Origin: Staphylotrichum longicolle
Lineage: Eukaryota > Ascomycota > Sordariomycetes > Sordariales > Chaetomiaceae
Length of the DNA: 64,000 nt
Direction of reading: 5' to 3'
Assembly (NCBI GenBank): GCA_019096155.1
Contig: JAHCVI010000005.1
Coordinates: 1,808,468 to 1,872,467 of the forward strand
Positions 33,387 through 45,742 of the stretch are shown one piece after another. Under the pieces are notes generated by a model, which saw only the letters and a program-made list of their open reading frames with translations, was not told the origin of the DNA and made no database searches. The position numbers and the translations under genes are program-made. Positions within the stretch are counted from its first letter, which is position 1, and each line of letters begins with the position of its first letter.

Positions 33387-35296
33387 GGCTGGTGCTGTGC
33401 AGTTCGAATGTGCGGGTTTAGGTGCGCGAGAAATCGGTTGGCAGTTTCTTGGTCGCGACGGGCTGTGCAGCAGGCCGGAGCACACACTGCAACGTGTAGC
33501 GACGGGCGATCCGGTCAGTGATGAGGATTCATAGTCAACAACGCTGTGCCTCGGGCCACCAATCGAGCGAGTTATCTGATCGGTTTGGTTCGTGGGTTCG
33601 TGTGAGATAATTGCAAAGTTCGAGACGTGGTCCGGAGGTGCGGTTCCGAGAGCCGGAGGGTTATTCAAGTGCTGCTCAATTCTGCGGTTTCGGCTCGATG
33701 GGACAGATGTGCGGAGATGAGGGGTGTTTTGCGGAGGGTTTGCATCGAGATCGGGGAACGGAGCGAGGGGCGCAACCTGGACGTTTCGCGGTATTTCAGG
33801 GGTTTCGATGAGAATGATAACTGGAAGAATACAGTAGTATCTGCTGTCGTGTGTCCCGAGAGAGGTGATGGCCGTTGGCTGCGAAATTGAAATGGCGGGA
33901 CGGTCAGTTCGAGGACTGTGGCTGGAAAAGTCGGGAGAGGGAATGCGGAAAGCAGGCGGAGAGCCCAAGCCAAGCCAAGCTCCAAGCTGCACACACACGA
34001 GAAACAGGGGTGGAGCAACCTTGAACCATTGGGCGGCCTGGACACCCGACTCCCCAGGACCCACATCCCCAGAATATCGGCAGGCACGGACACAGTTCGC
34101 TGGGCAAATCCTCATCCGTTCACACAAATACGATGCCCTGGATGATTGCAACAGTTCCCTTATCGACTCACCAGGCAACCGATGGTGTCTCGCTCTTGTC
34201 TGTGTAAACTTACGATGGGCGTTTCCACCTCCTGTTTTCTAGTGCATGATGCAACATGCCCTCGATACCTCCCGGATGCAGTCCATGGCCAATGAGTGGC
34301 TGGTGCAGGGCCCCCGGCCGTTGAACCACCTGGTTCGTCCATCCTGAGCAAGCCCTGACCAGGCTCGCGTTGATGACGCGAGAAACGCGCCTCCCCGCCT
34401 TCCAATAAGCACCTCGTGGTCTTAGCATGAAAGACGGGGTTCACTCCCGTTTTGACTTGAGACGGTCCTTCATCAGCAGCATAGTTCATCACCAAATTGA
34501 AGCTTGGAGGACCTCGACAGCTCAAGTGAGGACAGATTTTCCGCAGCAGGTAGACGTCACATGCCGATCGCAACCTGTTGCCCGTTCATCCGTCGAGCGC
34601 AATAATAACATCGTGGGACCATTTGCGTGCGCCACAGACGGAGATGAGCCAACTCCTGACCTCATCGCGAAAGCTGTTGACTATCGTCCAATATAAGTTT
34701 TCCATCGCATGTTCGATACTTGCAGTCTGCCTCCGCATCAAGACTTTTGGACTTTGAAGAGATTTGTGTGTTTTGGTGCTGTTGTCCCATGGACTCCGGT
34801 GAGGGCGGGCCATCGCTCTCGTTGCCTGGAGCTTGGTCGCCTGCTGCCTGCAATGTCTGAAGCTGGGTCCAAGCATCCATTCTGTTCATTCCACCCACCA
34901 CAAAACTCAAAGTTACGCAATCTCCGTTTGTCCTCGGCTGCTTGTTTCTTTCGATTCTCGACCCGGGGTAAAAACGGATCAAACAAAGAATAGAAGGTTT
35001 GGATTGGCTTCCAAACAAGTTCCATTTCCATCTCACTAGCTCCCGCTTCCCCACACTCTGCCGCTGCCGGTCATCCAGCTCCGGGCCGCCCTCGTCTCGG
35101 CGCCGTCAAGGGCTTGGAAATTAAAGCCGTTGGACGACGCCCTCCTTCAATCTCACGGGTTGATTCATCCCAGCGGCGCTCGAACCGTCTGTCAATTCGA
35201 TCCTGGGACTCGCAGACGACCAATCTAGACACACGACCTCCAATCTCCGTTCCGTCCACGCCCCCGGATCCCATCTACTTGTTCAGGCATCACATC
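33387..35296. other. Divergent intergenic region
   Basis: A 1.9-kb region between the byr4-like start (minus) and the XRCC4-like start (plus). The open frame upstream of 33386 on the minus strand has no conserved content and I leave it out of the gene. No RNA gene was recognised. Confidence 0.5.
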
Positions 35297-36581
35297 ATGG
35301 CACCCTCTCACATCATCCGCGTCCCTCGGACTGACGAGGAGGGGACGTTCGTACTGGGCGAGGTGACACCGTCCGGATCCAAGCCACTCAATGTCAAGTT
35401 CGTTGCCACCGAGGGCGAGGAGCCGTACGTAGTAAAGAGTGAGTGCCCAACCCCATCCGCTCGGCCCAGCGGGGATCTTCCAGTCCGCAGATCGCATGTT
35501 GTTTCATGCGCTTGCGCACGTGTCTTGTCAGTAGCCCGAGGTCTGACTAACCGATCGCAGTACGGCACGATCGCATTGGCGAACTGAGGGCCAGCAGCAG
35601 CCCCTGCTCGCCGGAAGAATGGGAGAGCATCCTGAAGGCGCTGCTCCTCGGCGCCGAGCCCATCGAGGGGATTGAGGCGGGCGCCGAAGCCAATGTGGGC
35701 AAGTCGATTACCATCACCGTCAGGCGGCGCGTCGCCGGCATCAATGTGAGCCTAACCCCTGTCCCACATGACATGTCCCAAAGCTCATTCCCTCCTAGCA
35801 ACGCCTTGGCGCTTTGACGCTGAATCACAAGGCCGATGAAGCCATCCAACTCTTTGACTGGTGCGGCGCGGCGGCTCTGACACGGGAGCAGTTCCAGGAG
35901 ACCGTGGTCGCCGAGAAGGCCAAGATATCCGACCTGGAAGCTCGCATCACCGAGTTGAGGAACCAACTCGACGAGCTTACGGAGTCCAAGAAAGCCAGAG
36001 AGACGGAGATGCTGGAGAAGTTCTGCGGGCTGCTCAACGAGAAAAAGGTCAAGATCCGCGAGCAACAGCGCCTGCTCAGCACCGCCCAGGTGGACCCATC
36101 ACGCCTGGACGTGGTGCGTGCCTCCCAGGCTTCACAGCCAAAGACCACAGCGGAGCGGAAGCCCGCGGCATCCCGCCGCGCAAAGCGCAAAGCCCTCGAG
36201 GACGCATCGGGCGGCGGGTCCTCCTCTGACTCGGATGACGGGTTTGAGAAGGTGTCGGCGACGAATATCGACAAGATGGATGTCGATGCAGAGGAGCCAC
36301 CGCAAGTCAGCAAGGAGAGTCCCGAGTCGGAGGACCGCGAGACCACCGATGACGACGCGACCGCGACTGGAAGCGAGGCGGATGAAGAGGAGGCCCCGCC
36401 GCCGCCACCTCCACCAAAGCGGAAACCGGAACCTAAGGGGCGTGCCTCTGCGAGCAAGGCAGGGAAAGGCAAGGATGTGGCTATACACCCGCCAAAGCGG
36501 GCTCTCAGGAAAACGACGCCCAAGGCGGCCACGCCTCCGCCGGCGGAGGGGAGCGAGACGGAATCGGACGACGAACTGTAA
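35297..36581 (+). CDS. XRCC4/Lif1-like DNA end-joining protein
   Basis: Exons 35297-35438, 35561-35745 and 35799-36581 encode about 369 residues. The N-terminal ~170 residues are beta-rich (SHIIRVPRTDEEGTFVLGEV, ITITVRRRVAGI, LGALTLNHKADEAIQLFDW), as in the XRCC4 head. A long coiled coil follows (ETVVAEKAKISDLEARITEL, LEKFCGLLNEKKVKI), which in XRCC4 binds ligase IV. The tail is acidic, with a Pro run and basic patches (SRRAKRKALEDASGGG). XRCC4/Lif1 stabilises DNA ligase IV in non-homologous end joining. The fold arrangement matches the family from memory, but sequence identity among fungi is low, so a related coiled-coil head protein is possible. It ends only 139 bp from the convergent reductase gene. 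Confidence 0.72.
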
Positions 36582-36720
36582 GCTCTGTCTGGAGTACAAG
36601 AAAAAGGTTGGGTAGACGAGACATTCTGGACACGGCAGGAAACGACCCCAGCCCAAACTTGTGGAAACTCCTGCTATCCCAGCAACTTCAAATGACAAGA
36701 TTATCTATTTCTCAAGCCTC

Positions 36721-37784
36721 TCACCGTCTATCATCCTCCTTGAACTGGTTATTCCAGAACCCCCTAAAGTGCTTCCCCAGCCCCGCCTCGGCGATCTCCC
36801 CAACCTCCTTGGGCGTCAACTTGAACAGCGGCAGCCTCTGCCGCCACTCCTGCAGCCGCTGCTCGTTCGAGCTGGTCGTGACCGCCACGATCCCCTGGTC
36901 CAAGCACCACCTCAGCGCCACCTCCCCCGGCGTCACCCCGTACTTCTTGGCGACCCGCTCGTACACGGCGTCGACGGGGCCCGGCGCGGCCTTGGTCACG
37001 GCCGTCAGCGGCGAGTACGCCTCGACGGCGATGCCCCTCTCCCGGTGGAAGTCGAGCAGCCCGCCGGCGTGCTGCAGGTACGGGTGGTACTCGATCTGGT
37101 TGACGACGGGCGGGTGGCGGGCCGTCTGCAGGACCGTCTCGAGGTGCTCGCGGAGGAAGTTGGAGACGCCGATGGAGCGGGCGCGTCCGGACTCCTTGAG
37201 GGCCTCCATCTCGGCCCACTTTTGCTGCAGCTCGGCCGGGGACGAGGCCCAGAAGGGGCTGTGGATCAGGTACAGGTCGACGTAGTCGACGCCGAGCTTG
37301 GAGAGGGAGCGCGAGAAGGCCGTCTCGATGGTCTCGCCGGGGCGGCACGAGGTCTTGGTGGTGATGAAGAGCTTGGAGCGGTCGATGCCGGAGCGGGAGA
37401 TGGCTGCGCCGAGCTCGGCTTCGTTGCCGTAGGCTGAAAAGGGGGGGCTTTAGTATGGTGGGCGGTGATTCAGGAAACAGGGGGTGTTACACTCGGCGCC
37501 GTCCAGGTGGTAGTAGCCGTTCTTGATGGCGGTCAGGGTGTCGTTGATGATCTTTTCGTCGAGAGCGTCCTTGTTGCCGCGCTTGGACATGGCTGTCCCG
37601 AGGCCGTAGCCGAGCTATTGCGGATACGTCAGTGGGTTGATGTGATGAAGTGAGTTGTGGCTCATGGCTGGCTTACCATGGGGATCTCATTTCCATCGCT
37701 GAACTTGAGGTTGGGTAGGTAGTCGGACTGCTTGGGGGCCGTCCCCGAAGCATCGGCTTTAAATGCGGACGTCTCAGAGTTCAT
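36721..37784 (-). CDS. Aldo-keto reductase (apparent one-base shift at an intron)
   Basis: Exons 37784-37677, 37614-37493 and 37433-36721 encode about 313 residues of an NADPH-dependent aldo-keto reductase. The catalytic tetrad is visible: Asp in YYHLDGAE, Tyr in AYGNE, Lys in FITTKTSC and His in YLIHSPFW. GVSNFLREHLE, VNQIEYHPYLQ and EAYSPLTAV are typical later motifs. The N-terminus (LKFSDGNEIPMLGYGLGTAM) fits the family. The second intron does not join cleanly: the only GT donor ends the exon in phase 2 (GCC GA), while the acceptor needs phase 1 to read AYGNE. A one-base error near 37491-37494, or unusual splicing, is required. Substrate cannot be told from sequence. Confidence 0.88.
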
Positions 37785-38679
37785 GATGGCTGTGAGGAGG
37801 GAGGGTCACGGCAGGTGTCAAACAAGATGGGGGATACTGAGTGAGAAGTGAAGTTAGTGAACTGGGTAATGTTTTTGTTTTATCTACGGAGTACAGTCCA
37901 GGAACCAGAGCTCGGTGTTACGACGTTAGACCCGCATTGCGTCCTTGATGGCTTGGATTTCGCGCTCCGCAGTCCCCAGTCGGGTGCATCCGGTCTGTCC
38001 CCGAGACCTTCGCTACCTCATCCCGGGGTCGGTGCCGTCAGTCGGCAGTCCCCGCAGCGGTGCGGGGCGTCATTAGCTCAGGGTATGACGCCATGACCCA
38101 AGGGAGCTAGCGCCCTGAGCTGCTGTGGGGTGCTGTAAGTCGCCCCGGAAACGGTCCCTGGGAGAAAGCTATCGGATAAGTACCAGAGAAGACGTCTTGA
38201 TTTTGTTATTTTATTTTATTTTTTTGGAACCGCAGTTTGGGAGGCCAGATAGATAGCGAGCAATCACTAATCTACGAGATCCAGAAGTCGCCGTAGCACC
38301 ACGCAGATGGTTTTAGTTAGTGCACGTATAGGTTACAACGGGTTACAACGGTGCTGATGCCGAGCAGACCCCTGCACAATGCCGATGACGTCCCGTCCCG
38401 CTGTGTCGGAACGCCACCTGAACATCCATGACCCCTCGATGCCGGCGTTGACTCGAATACGCTTTCAAAGCCTTGCATGTATGAGACCTTCAGGAGACAT
38501 TTCAACGACCTTACTTCTCCTGCCCACCTAGACCAGACACTGCACACCTCTTTCCCGGTCCATCCATCCACTTTCCACATTGTGATTTCAGGTCTCAGCA
38601 TCCGCGGCAAGCCGAACCCGGAACGGAATCCGCGACGGGACGCCGGCATAAAGTCGACTGAACTGACCCCGACGACCCC
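37785..38679. other. Divergent intergenic region
   Basis: An 895-bp promoter region shared by the aldo-keto reductase (minus) and SelO (plus). A T-rich run lies near 38200-38225. No gene was recognised. Confidence 0.55.
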
Positions 38680-40727
38680 ATGCGTTTTCAGCCCGCCGCC
38701 CGCTGTCTAGCCATTGCCCAGCAGTTTCGAGGCCCCTGGAGCCGGCCCTTCTCGTCCTTCACCAATCCTGCCGCCATGGCCTCGGCCAACTCGTCCCAAA
38801 AAGACGACGGCGTCACGCTCGCCGCCCTCCCCAAGTCATGGCATTTCACCTCATCACTCCCCGCAGACTCCCTCTTCCCGACCCCCGCCGACAGCCACAA
38901 GGCCCCGCGCGAGGATCTCGGCCCGCGACAGGTGCGCGGCGCCCTGTTCACATGGGTCCGCCCCGAAACCCAGAAGGAGCCCGAACTGCTCGCCGTATCG
39001 CCAGCAGCCATGCGCGACCTGGGGTTGGCGCAGTCCGAGGCCGAGACGGACGAGTTTAGGGAGGTTGTGGTTGGCAACAAGATCCTGGGCTGGGATTCCG
39101 AGACTCTCTCCGGGCCCGGCTACCCGTGGGCGCAGTGTTATGGAGGGTTTCAGTTTGGGGATTGGGCAGGCCAGCTGGGCGATGGGAGAGCTATCAGTTT
39201 GTTTGAGGCCACAAATCCGCGCACGGGGGTGCGCTACGAAGTCCAGCTCAAGGGCGCCGGCATGACACCCTACAGCCGCTTCGCCGACGGCAAGGCCGTC
39301 CTCCGCAGCAGCATCCGCGAGTTCGTCGTCAGCGAGGCCCTGAACGCCCTGGGCATCCCCACCACAAGAGCACTGGCCATCAGCCTGCTGCCTCACAGCA
39401 AAGTCAGGCGGGAGCGCATCGAACCAGGCGCCATCGTCGTGCGCTTCGCCCAGAGCTGGCTGCGCTTCGGCAACTTCGACATCCTCCGCGCGCGCGGCGA
39501 CCGGGACCTCATCCGGCGCCTCGCCACCTACGTCGCCGAGGACGTCTTTGGCGGGTGGGAGACCCTCCCCGGCCGGCTCGACGACCCGGACGACCCATCC
39601 AAGACCCCGACCCCGCAGCGCGGGATCCCCAAGGACGAAGTCCAAGGCCCCGAAGGCGCCGAGGAGAACCGCTTCGCGCGCCTGTACCGCGAGATCGTGC
39701 GCCGCAACGCCCTGACGGTCGCCAAGTGGCAAGCCTACGGCTTCATGAACGGCGTGCTCAACACCGACAACACCTCCCTCTTCGGCCTCTCCATGGACTA
39801 CGGCCCCTTCGCCTTCATGGACAACTTCGACCCGGCCTACACCCCCAACCACGACGACTACCTCCTCCGCTACAGCTACCGCAACCAGCCGACCATCATC
39901 TGGTGGAACCTCGTCCGCCTCGGCGAAGCCCTCGGCGAGCTCCTCGGCGCGGCCTCCGCCGTCGACACCGAGCCCTTCACCACCGCCGGCCTGACCGAAG
40001 CCACCGCGCCCCCCGTGGTCGCCCGCGCCGAGAAGCTCATCAACCAAGCCGGCGAGGAATACAAGTCCGTCTTCCTCGCCGAGTACAAGCGCCTCTTCAC
40101 CGCCCGCCTCGGCCTGCGCACCACGCTCCCCACCGACTTCGACACGCTCTTCTCCCCGCTGCTCGACACCTCTCGAGGCCCTCGAGCTCGACTTCCACCT
40201 CTTCTTCCGCGGCTGTCCACCCTCCCCCTCTCAGCCACCGCCACCCCGGAGGCCCGCCTCTCCGCCGCGGGCCGCTTCTTCTACAAGGAGGGCATCACAC
40301 CGGCCTCGGCGGCGACGCCGACGCCGGCCGGCAGCGCATCGCCGACTGGCTCGCCGCGTGGCGCGAGCGGGTCGTGCAGGACTGGGGTCGTCTGAAGAAG
40401 GCGAAGAAGAAGGAGGCAGCAGCAGTGGCGACGGCGAGGGGGTCCGAAGCAGCCGACGGCGAGCGCATGGCGGCCATGAAAAAGGTCAACCCCAATTTCG
40501 TGCCGCGCGGTTGGATCCTGGACGAGGTGATCAAGCGGGCGGAAAAGGGCGGGGAGAGGGATGTGCTCAAGCGCGTCATGCACCTTGCGCTGCATCCGTT
40601 TGAGGATAGCTGGGCTGGGCGCGAGTTTGATGGTGTGCTGTTTGAGGGAGACAAGGAGGAAGAAGTGCGGTGGACGAGCGACGTGCCCAGGACGGAGAGG
40701 GCTTTGCAGTGTAGCTGTAGCTCATAG
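38680..40727 (+). CDS. SelO-type mitochondrial protein AMPylase (three apparent frameshifts)
   Basis: A single-exon gene of about 680 residues. The first 35 residues look like a mitochondrial presequence; an internal ATG follows at MASANSSQ. SelO hallmarks are WAQCYGGFQFGDWAGQLGDG, LKGAGMTPYSRFADGKAVLR, SSIREFVVSEALNALGIPTT and GVLNTDNTSLFGL with DYGPFAFMDNFDP, which hold the inverted-ATP kinase-like active site that AMPylates mitochondrial proteins in redox control. The end reads CSCSS, with Cys where animal SelO has selenocysteine. The frame is broken at about 40171 (one extra base), about 40210 (one missing) and about 40296-40300 (two extra). In the three frames the sequence keeps a normal SelO order: LEALELDFHLFF, RLSTLPLS to GRFFYKEG, TGLGGDADAGRQRIADWL. 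The breaks are therefore recent or are sequencing errors. Confidence 0.9.
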
Positions 40728-41545
40728 TTCTGTACCTACCTTACCCATCCGTCTTAGGAGTGATGCTTGTTTGTCCACACATTTCAATAATTCAATGGAG
40801 CATCTTCTTGCTTGGAGGTGACATGATGCCAGTTCGAGACTCTGCCACCATGCTCATCTTAGAGACCATAGCTGCAAGGGTAAATAATCACCGGGTCTGA
40901 TAAACGAATGGCTATGAGCTCAAAGTATCTGACTACATGGACAAGGCCGGATAATCCATTGCAGGCCATGCATCTCCACCGAATGATGTCTCCTCTCTCT
41001 CCTCCGAACAGCACAAAAAGAAAAGAGCAAGCAAAGCGTTTGGTCGACATCCCCCATACCATTACCGCCTGCGCGGCCCATTGCCGATTTCCTCCACTGG
41101 CGATGTCTGCCAAAAGAATGATTCCTCGGAGCTATATAGAGTCTGAAACGGATGGCAGAGCGTCCCCGTCCGGAAGAGGTGTCTTGGTGACTGTGCCCAC
41201 TAGATCTTGACACGACAGATTCATGCCCCCTCCCAAACGGGTTTGCAACCGCTCGATATTGCAAAATCCATAATCATGATGTGTCCAAGGCACTCGAATG
41301 GGCAGTAGCCTCCCGAGCGTAGGATGTCGGGTGATTTGGAAATTTAGGTGCTGACGAAGATGCCCGTAAAACAGAGTCTCATATGGTGTAGGAGAACTCG
41401 CAATGGAAAAACGATCGCGAAATTCCCGGCAGGACAGGGGAACAAAGAGAAGATAGGACCAGGCGGCTTCAGAAACCACACGGCTCCAAGAACAGGAGAG
41501 CAAAGCTTTGATTTTCTTTTCCTTTGAATCGAAGGGTACGCTGGC
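40728..41545. other. Convergent intergenic region
   Basis: An 818-bp region between the SelO gene and the PUF gene. I searched the minus strand here for the missing eighth PUF repeat and did not see one. Confidence 0.55.
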
Positions 41546-44148
41546 CTAGCGATAGTTGCCGTACTGGTCGCTGGCAATGTCAATCAAGGGGATGCGCGGG
41601 CGGTCGAGGCGGCCTTCGCAGACGCGGTCCAGATAGCGTCCGAGGAAGTCGGGGCCGCCAATCTTGAGACACTTTTCGACAACCTTGGAGGCGAACTGGT
41701 CCATGCTGTACTCGGCAGCATAACGGATGACGTGATCAACAGCCCGGCTGCGGTCCGCCGGAGCCCCGTGCTCGCAGATGTGCTGGATGCACCAGTTTCC
41801 AAACTGTCCGTGTGCGACCAGGTCGATGTTGACCAGCACCTCCTCAATGCAAGGGCGCTACAATAACTGTGTGTCAGCAACCTTGGGAAGCTCGCTTCAA
41901 GAAGGCCATCTTCTCACCTTGTCCTCCTCCAAGCAGTTCTCGAAGATGTTCTGCACCACCAGGCTCCCCGTCTCGCCCAAGGCAACTTCATGCCACATGC
42001 CACGCAGGGCTTCGTTGACATACTTCATGATCTGCGGCGGCGACTCGGTCCATCGCAGCTCAAACAGCTTCTGCCAGACGTGGCAAGCGTAGCGGTGAAC
42101 AACTGTCTCGGGAATCCGGCGCAGCAGCTCATGGACCATGATCGCCTTGTAGTCCTCGGGAACCGAATCGAATGCCTTCTGCACCACGTGACAACCAAAA
42201 GGATCCATCGACAGGTTGAGTGTATTGCCGCGAATGGACTGGGCAATCTTGATGACTTGCTCCGGAGTACCGTGCTCAAAACAGCGCTGAACCAGGAAGT
42301 TGCCAAACCGGTTGACCATCAGAGGGTAGGCTTGCGCCACAATGGCCTCAACAATGTCGTACTTTTGCTCGGGAGTTCCCACCTTCAGCTTCTGCTGCAG
42401 GAAGATGGAGGCTTGCTGGTCATTGTTGCAGACAATCTTGTCAACGATGTACTTCCAGTCGCAAGTGACATTGCGGTCAAGCAGGCGGCGATAGTTCAAA
42501 GGCTCCGTGGTAGGCGACACATAGGTCTGGCCATCTGTGGTCAGCGTCTAGACGGCCAAGTTAGCAAAAACTTGGGGGGAACACAAAAAGTTTGACTCAC
42601 CTCGCCCTTCCATGACGCGCCAAGAGATGTGAACTCTGTGGCATGGGGAGAGAGGACGGTCCCAACCGATTGCTGCTGGTAAGGAGAATACATTCCCATT
42701 CCCATGCCTCCGCCCATCATGGACTGCGGGCCAGCGGAATAACCGTGAGCAAGATCGTAGGGAGTGGGCCCCATGCCGTAACTGCTGAAGCCACCTCCGA
42801 AATTGTTGGACGATCCATACCGATTGTCGTACCGGTTTCCGCGGCGCCCCATCGGTCTCATCATGTCTTGGTCAGGAGCCATGCGGTCTTGCCGATACAG
42901 GTCCATGCCAGACGGTGCGAACTGAGGTTCATAGTTGGCGCTGCGGTTGTTGCCCCACGGCATCGGTTGAGCACCGTCCATCATGACTTGGCCCTGGGGG
43001 AAGGGGGTGCCAAAAGAGGACTTGTTGTTGTTCCAGATTCCCCGGGGACGATTCAAGCCTGTGGCTGGCATCGTCTCACCAATGTCCGAGGGAGCATCAT
43101 CCTGCGTCATCCAGCTGTGCTCGCGAGAGAAGGGCGGCATTTTGTTGGGCGCATTGAGTCCCATGCTTCCGACACCGATTCGAGCGGCGGCCGGGGAGAT
43201 AGAAGGAGCCGTGACCGATGAGTAGTCCTGCTCTGGCACAAGAGCGGGAGTTCCAGACTCGCTCTCAGAATTGATGATACGAGTGTTTGCTAGCTCGTGG
43301 TCGAGGCGTGAAATCTTGTTCTGAGCCTGAGCAAGCTCGAGCTTCAGACGCAAGACTTCCTCAGAAGTCGGCTGGCCTTCTCCAGGGGTAGCGCTTGCGC
43401 ATCTGGTTGTCGGCGCGCTCGGCGCGGAAAAACCTTCGGCAGCCGGAGTGATGGGAAGTGAGCTGCACGATGACTGATGCTCAAACCCTCGAGCATACAA
43501 GGCCTCGTCATCCGAGACCTTCTGGACCTCTTGCTGCTGCTGCATAATGGAATGCTGCTCAGAGAGCTTCGCGTACAGTTTGTCCATGGGGTACGAATCG
43601 GTCGGAGATGGTGACTCCTGCTTGACCTTCAACTTCTGTCATGATCAGTCCGACCACCGCATCTCGAGGCATAAACACCACCTACCTTGACCGAGTTTTG
43701 GCTCATCAACTTGGAGATCGGGAGAAGATTGACCGTTTTCTTGAGGGAGAGGCCTTCAGTGGCTTCCTGAAATCGCGATCGGATTAGACCACGCCCGGAA
43801 GTGACCAGAGGCAGGAAATATTGTGGGGGAAAAATGGAAGAAAATTCCAAGGTAACAGGAAAAGAAAATACCAAGTGGTGCCTAAAAATGGCAGCGGAGA
43901 ATTCACCCGAAACACTGTGTGGTGAGAAAGGAGAGACACCAACGACCGGGATGAAATATGCTGGATGACAGCGCCGATCCACAAGCAGGGAGAAAAAGAC
44001 GATAGAAGCTTACTCTGTGATCGGAACTCAAGCGTTCGCCCGGTCTGGTTGAGTTCTCATCCCGCGAGAGGCTTTGAAAGGGAATTGTATGGGGTTCAGC
44101 GGGCGAGCCTGCCAACGCAGCACCAACCACCACAGCGGCGGCAGACAT
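41546..44148 (-). CDS. Pumilio/PUF-family RNA-binding protein, stopping inside the eighth repeat
   Basis: Exons on the minus strand (44148-44014, 43766-43686, 43635-42601, 42547-41918, 41857-41546) all join in phase 0 and encode about 730 residues. The N-terminal half is disordered, with a Gln stretch, a short predicted coil (EEVLRLKLELAQAQNKISRL) and Met/Gly/Asn-rich sequence. From about residue 430 come PUF repeats: NRFGNFLVQRCFEHGT, DPFGCHVVQKAFDSV, HRYACHVWQKLFEL, GETGSLVVQNIFENC, GQFGNWCIQHICEHG and DQFASKVVEKCLKIG, each with the usual base-contacting trio. The next repeat begins DQYGNY but runs straight into Arg-stop. PUF proteins bind 3'-UTR elements and control mRNA decay and translation. 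A real C-terminal truncation, a lost exon or a sequence error are all possible. Confidence 0.88.
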
Positions 44149-45742
44149 GATGCTGGCTCCAAGGCGTTTGCGAAGCCTGGCCTTGGGTCGTTGTTACTAC
44201 GGTCGCCGATGGTTGACCTGGCTTGAAGTGAGAAAATGACCGAGATGTTCCAAAGAAGTAGATTTCGTGGTATAGAGGTTGGAGGTAACACAAGTTGGGG
44301 AGAGGTGGCAAAGAAGATGAGTCGAGCAGAGGAGCTCCGCATTCAAGGCTTGGTTGGAGGCCAATTCTCAGCAGAGAAGATGAAGCCTTCACATCACAGT
44401 AGTAAAAGGGATGCATTGGAAAGCGCCCTCTGGACCGCTGACATGCCGGAAGGCCAAGAGCACCAAGTTCTCCTGGAGTCTGAACTCACCTGTAATTGGG
44501 TCAGAAAATGATATAGGGCAGTCGAGATCCGACCAGGTAACGCGTTTTGGATGTGGGATGAAGGAGTCGAATGGATGCCAATCGAGATGTGACTTGGGTC
44601 CTGGGGGAAGCAGAAGTGTTGGGTGGGAGGAAGGGAACGGGAGGTGGAAAAGGTACAGGAGTGAAGGGTGCAAGGGGAAGAGGGATCCAAGCCTGGCGTG
44701 TTCATCAGCCGGCGCAAATGGGGTGATTGCAGGGGGTGCTATTCTGCACCAGGCAGGTGCCCGAGTCATTGTGCATCCATGGTACCATCTCAAACTGCCG
44801 CTTTTGAGGTGGGAGCGGAGGCCGGGAAGGAAGGCGCCGGCCGGATGAGGTCAAGATCGGAGCTGCCTCAGGCCAAAAACCGGAGAAGTGGGGCCGTTTT
44901 TAGGCCGAGTGTCTCCGGGCAGGACGCCGCTTCCTATTTGGGATTTCCTGCGTTAATGGGCGGCTGAGATGGTACGATCATGCCATCCCGCACGGCACTT
45001 TGAAATCTCAAACTTGCAGGCAACCGTGTGGCGTAGGCAGGAACGTCCAAGGTCCTGTGCAAATGGAAGTGCCTCCCGCTGTTCCATGGATGTCAGCCTT
45101 CCAAGTCCAGTTGATCGGAGGGGGCTTCAAGTTCCAGCGCACTCCCGTCAAGCTGTCCCCACCACGACACATAATGACCTGACTCCTGCCTGTCGCCTGA
45201 GTGCAAGGCGCCGCAACACCGTGTGCCAACAGGTTGCGACAAGTCGCCATGCGATGCTAAAGAGATCCCTGATTGGGAGGCAGGCCACGAGCTTGCTTTC
45301 ACAGTTTCAAGGTTGAAAACCTGAACGCCAAACACATCCGGCCAGATCTCCTCTGTCTTCAGTCCTTTTCCTAGCACGAGGGCCTGCGGCCTGTATTGTC
45401 ACCAACAACAGGCCAGAGGGGGTCGAACCCAGGCAGTACTTTAATCCGCGAGTGACCATTAGAAAGACGCCGTTCGCAAATGGTTATCACTTCATCAAGA
45501 TGACTCAGCCTAATGAGCAACAATGCTCTGGTTAGTGAAAGGAAAGACATCACTTTGGGAAAGGGGTCAGAACCTGGCCAGAGCAGACTGGGAATGATGC
45601 AACGGCTGGTATGAATGCATATCACTGCACCGAGTTTCCAGATTTCCTCGTGAATTTGGTGTCATGCCGGGTATATTGTAGCCCTCCTCTATACAGTAAT
45701 TGTACAAGCCGCATCGCAAACATCGTTCGTCCATCAGCATGC
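44149..45742. other. Intergenic region
   Basis: A 1.6-kb stretch with the promoter of the PUF gene and the 3' flank of the mS33 gene. Short open frames on both strands lack recognisable domains. Confidence 0.5.

Noticed and set aside
34390..34450. Possible tRNA T-arm (GGGGTTCACTCCCG)
   Set aside because: The loop lacks the invariant A58, and no acceptor or anticodon stem could be placed around it.
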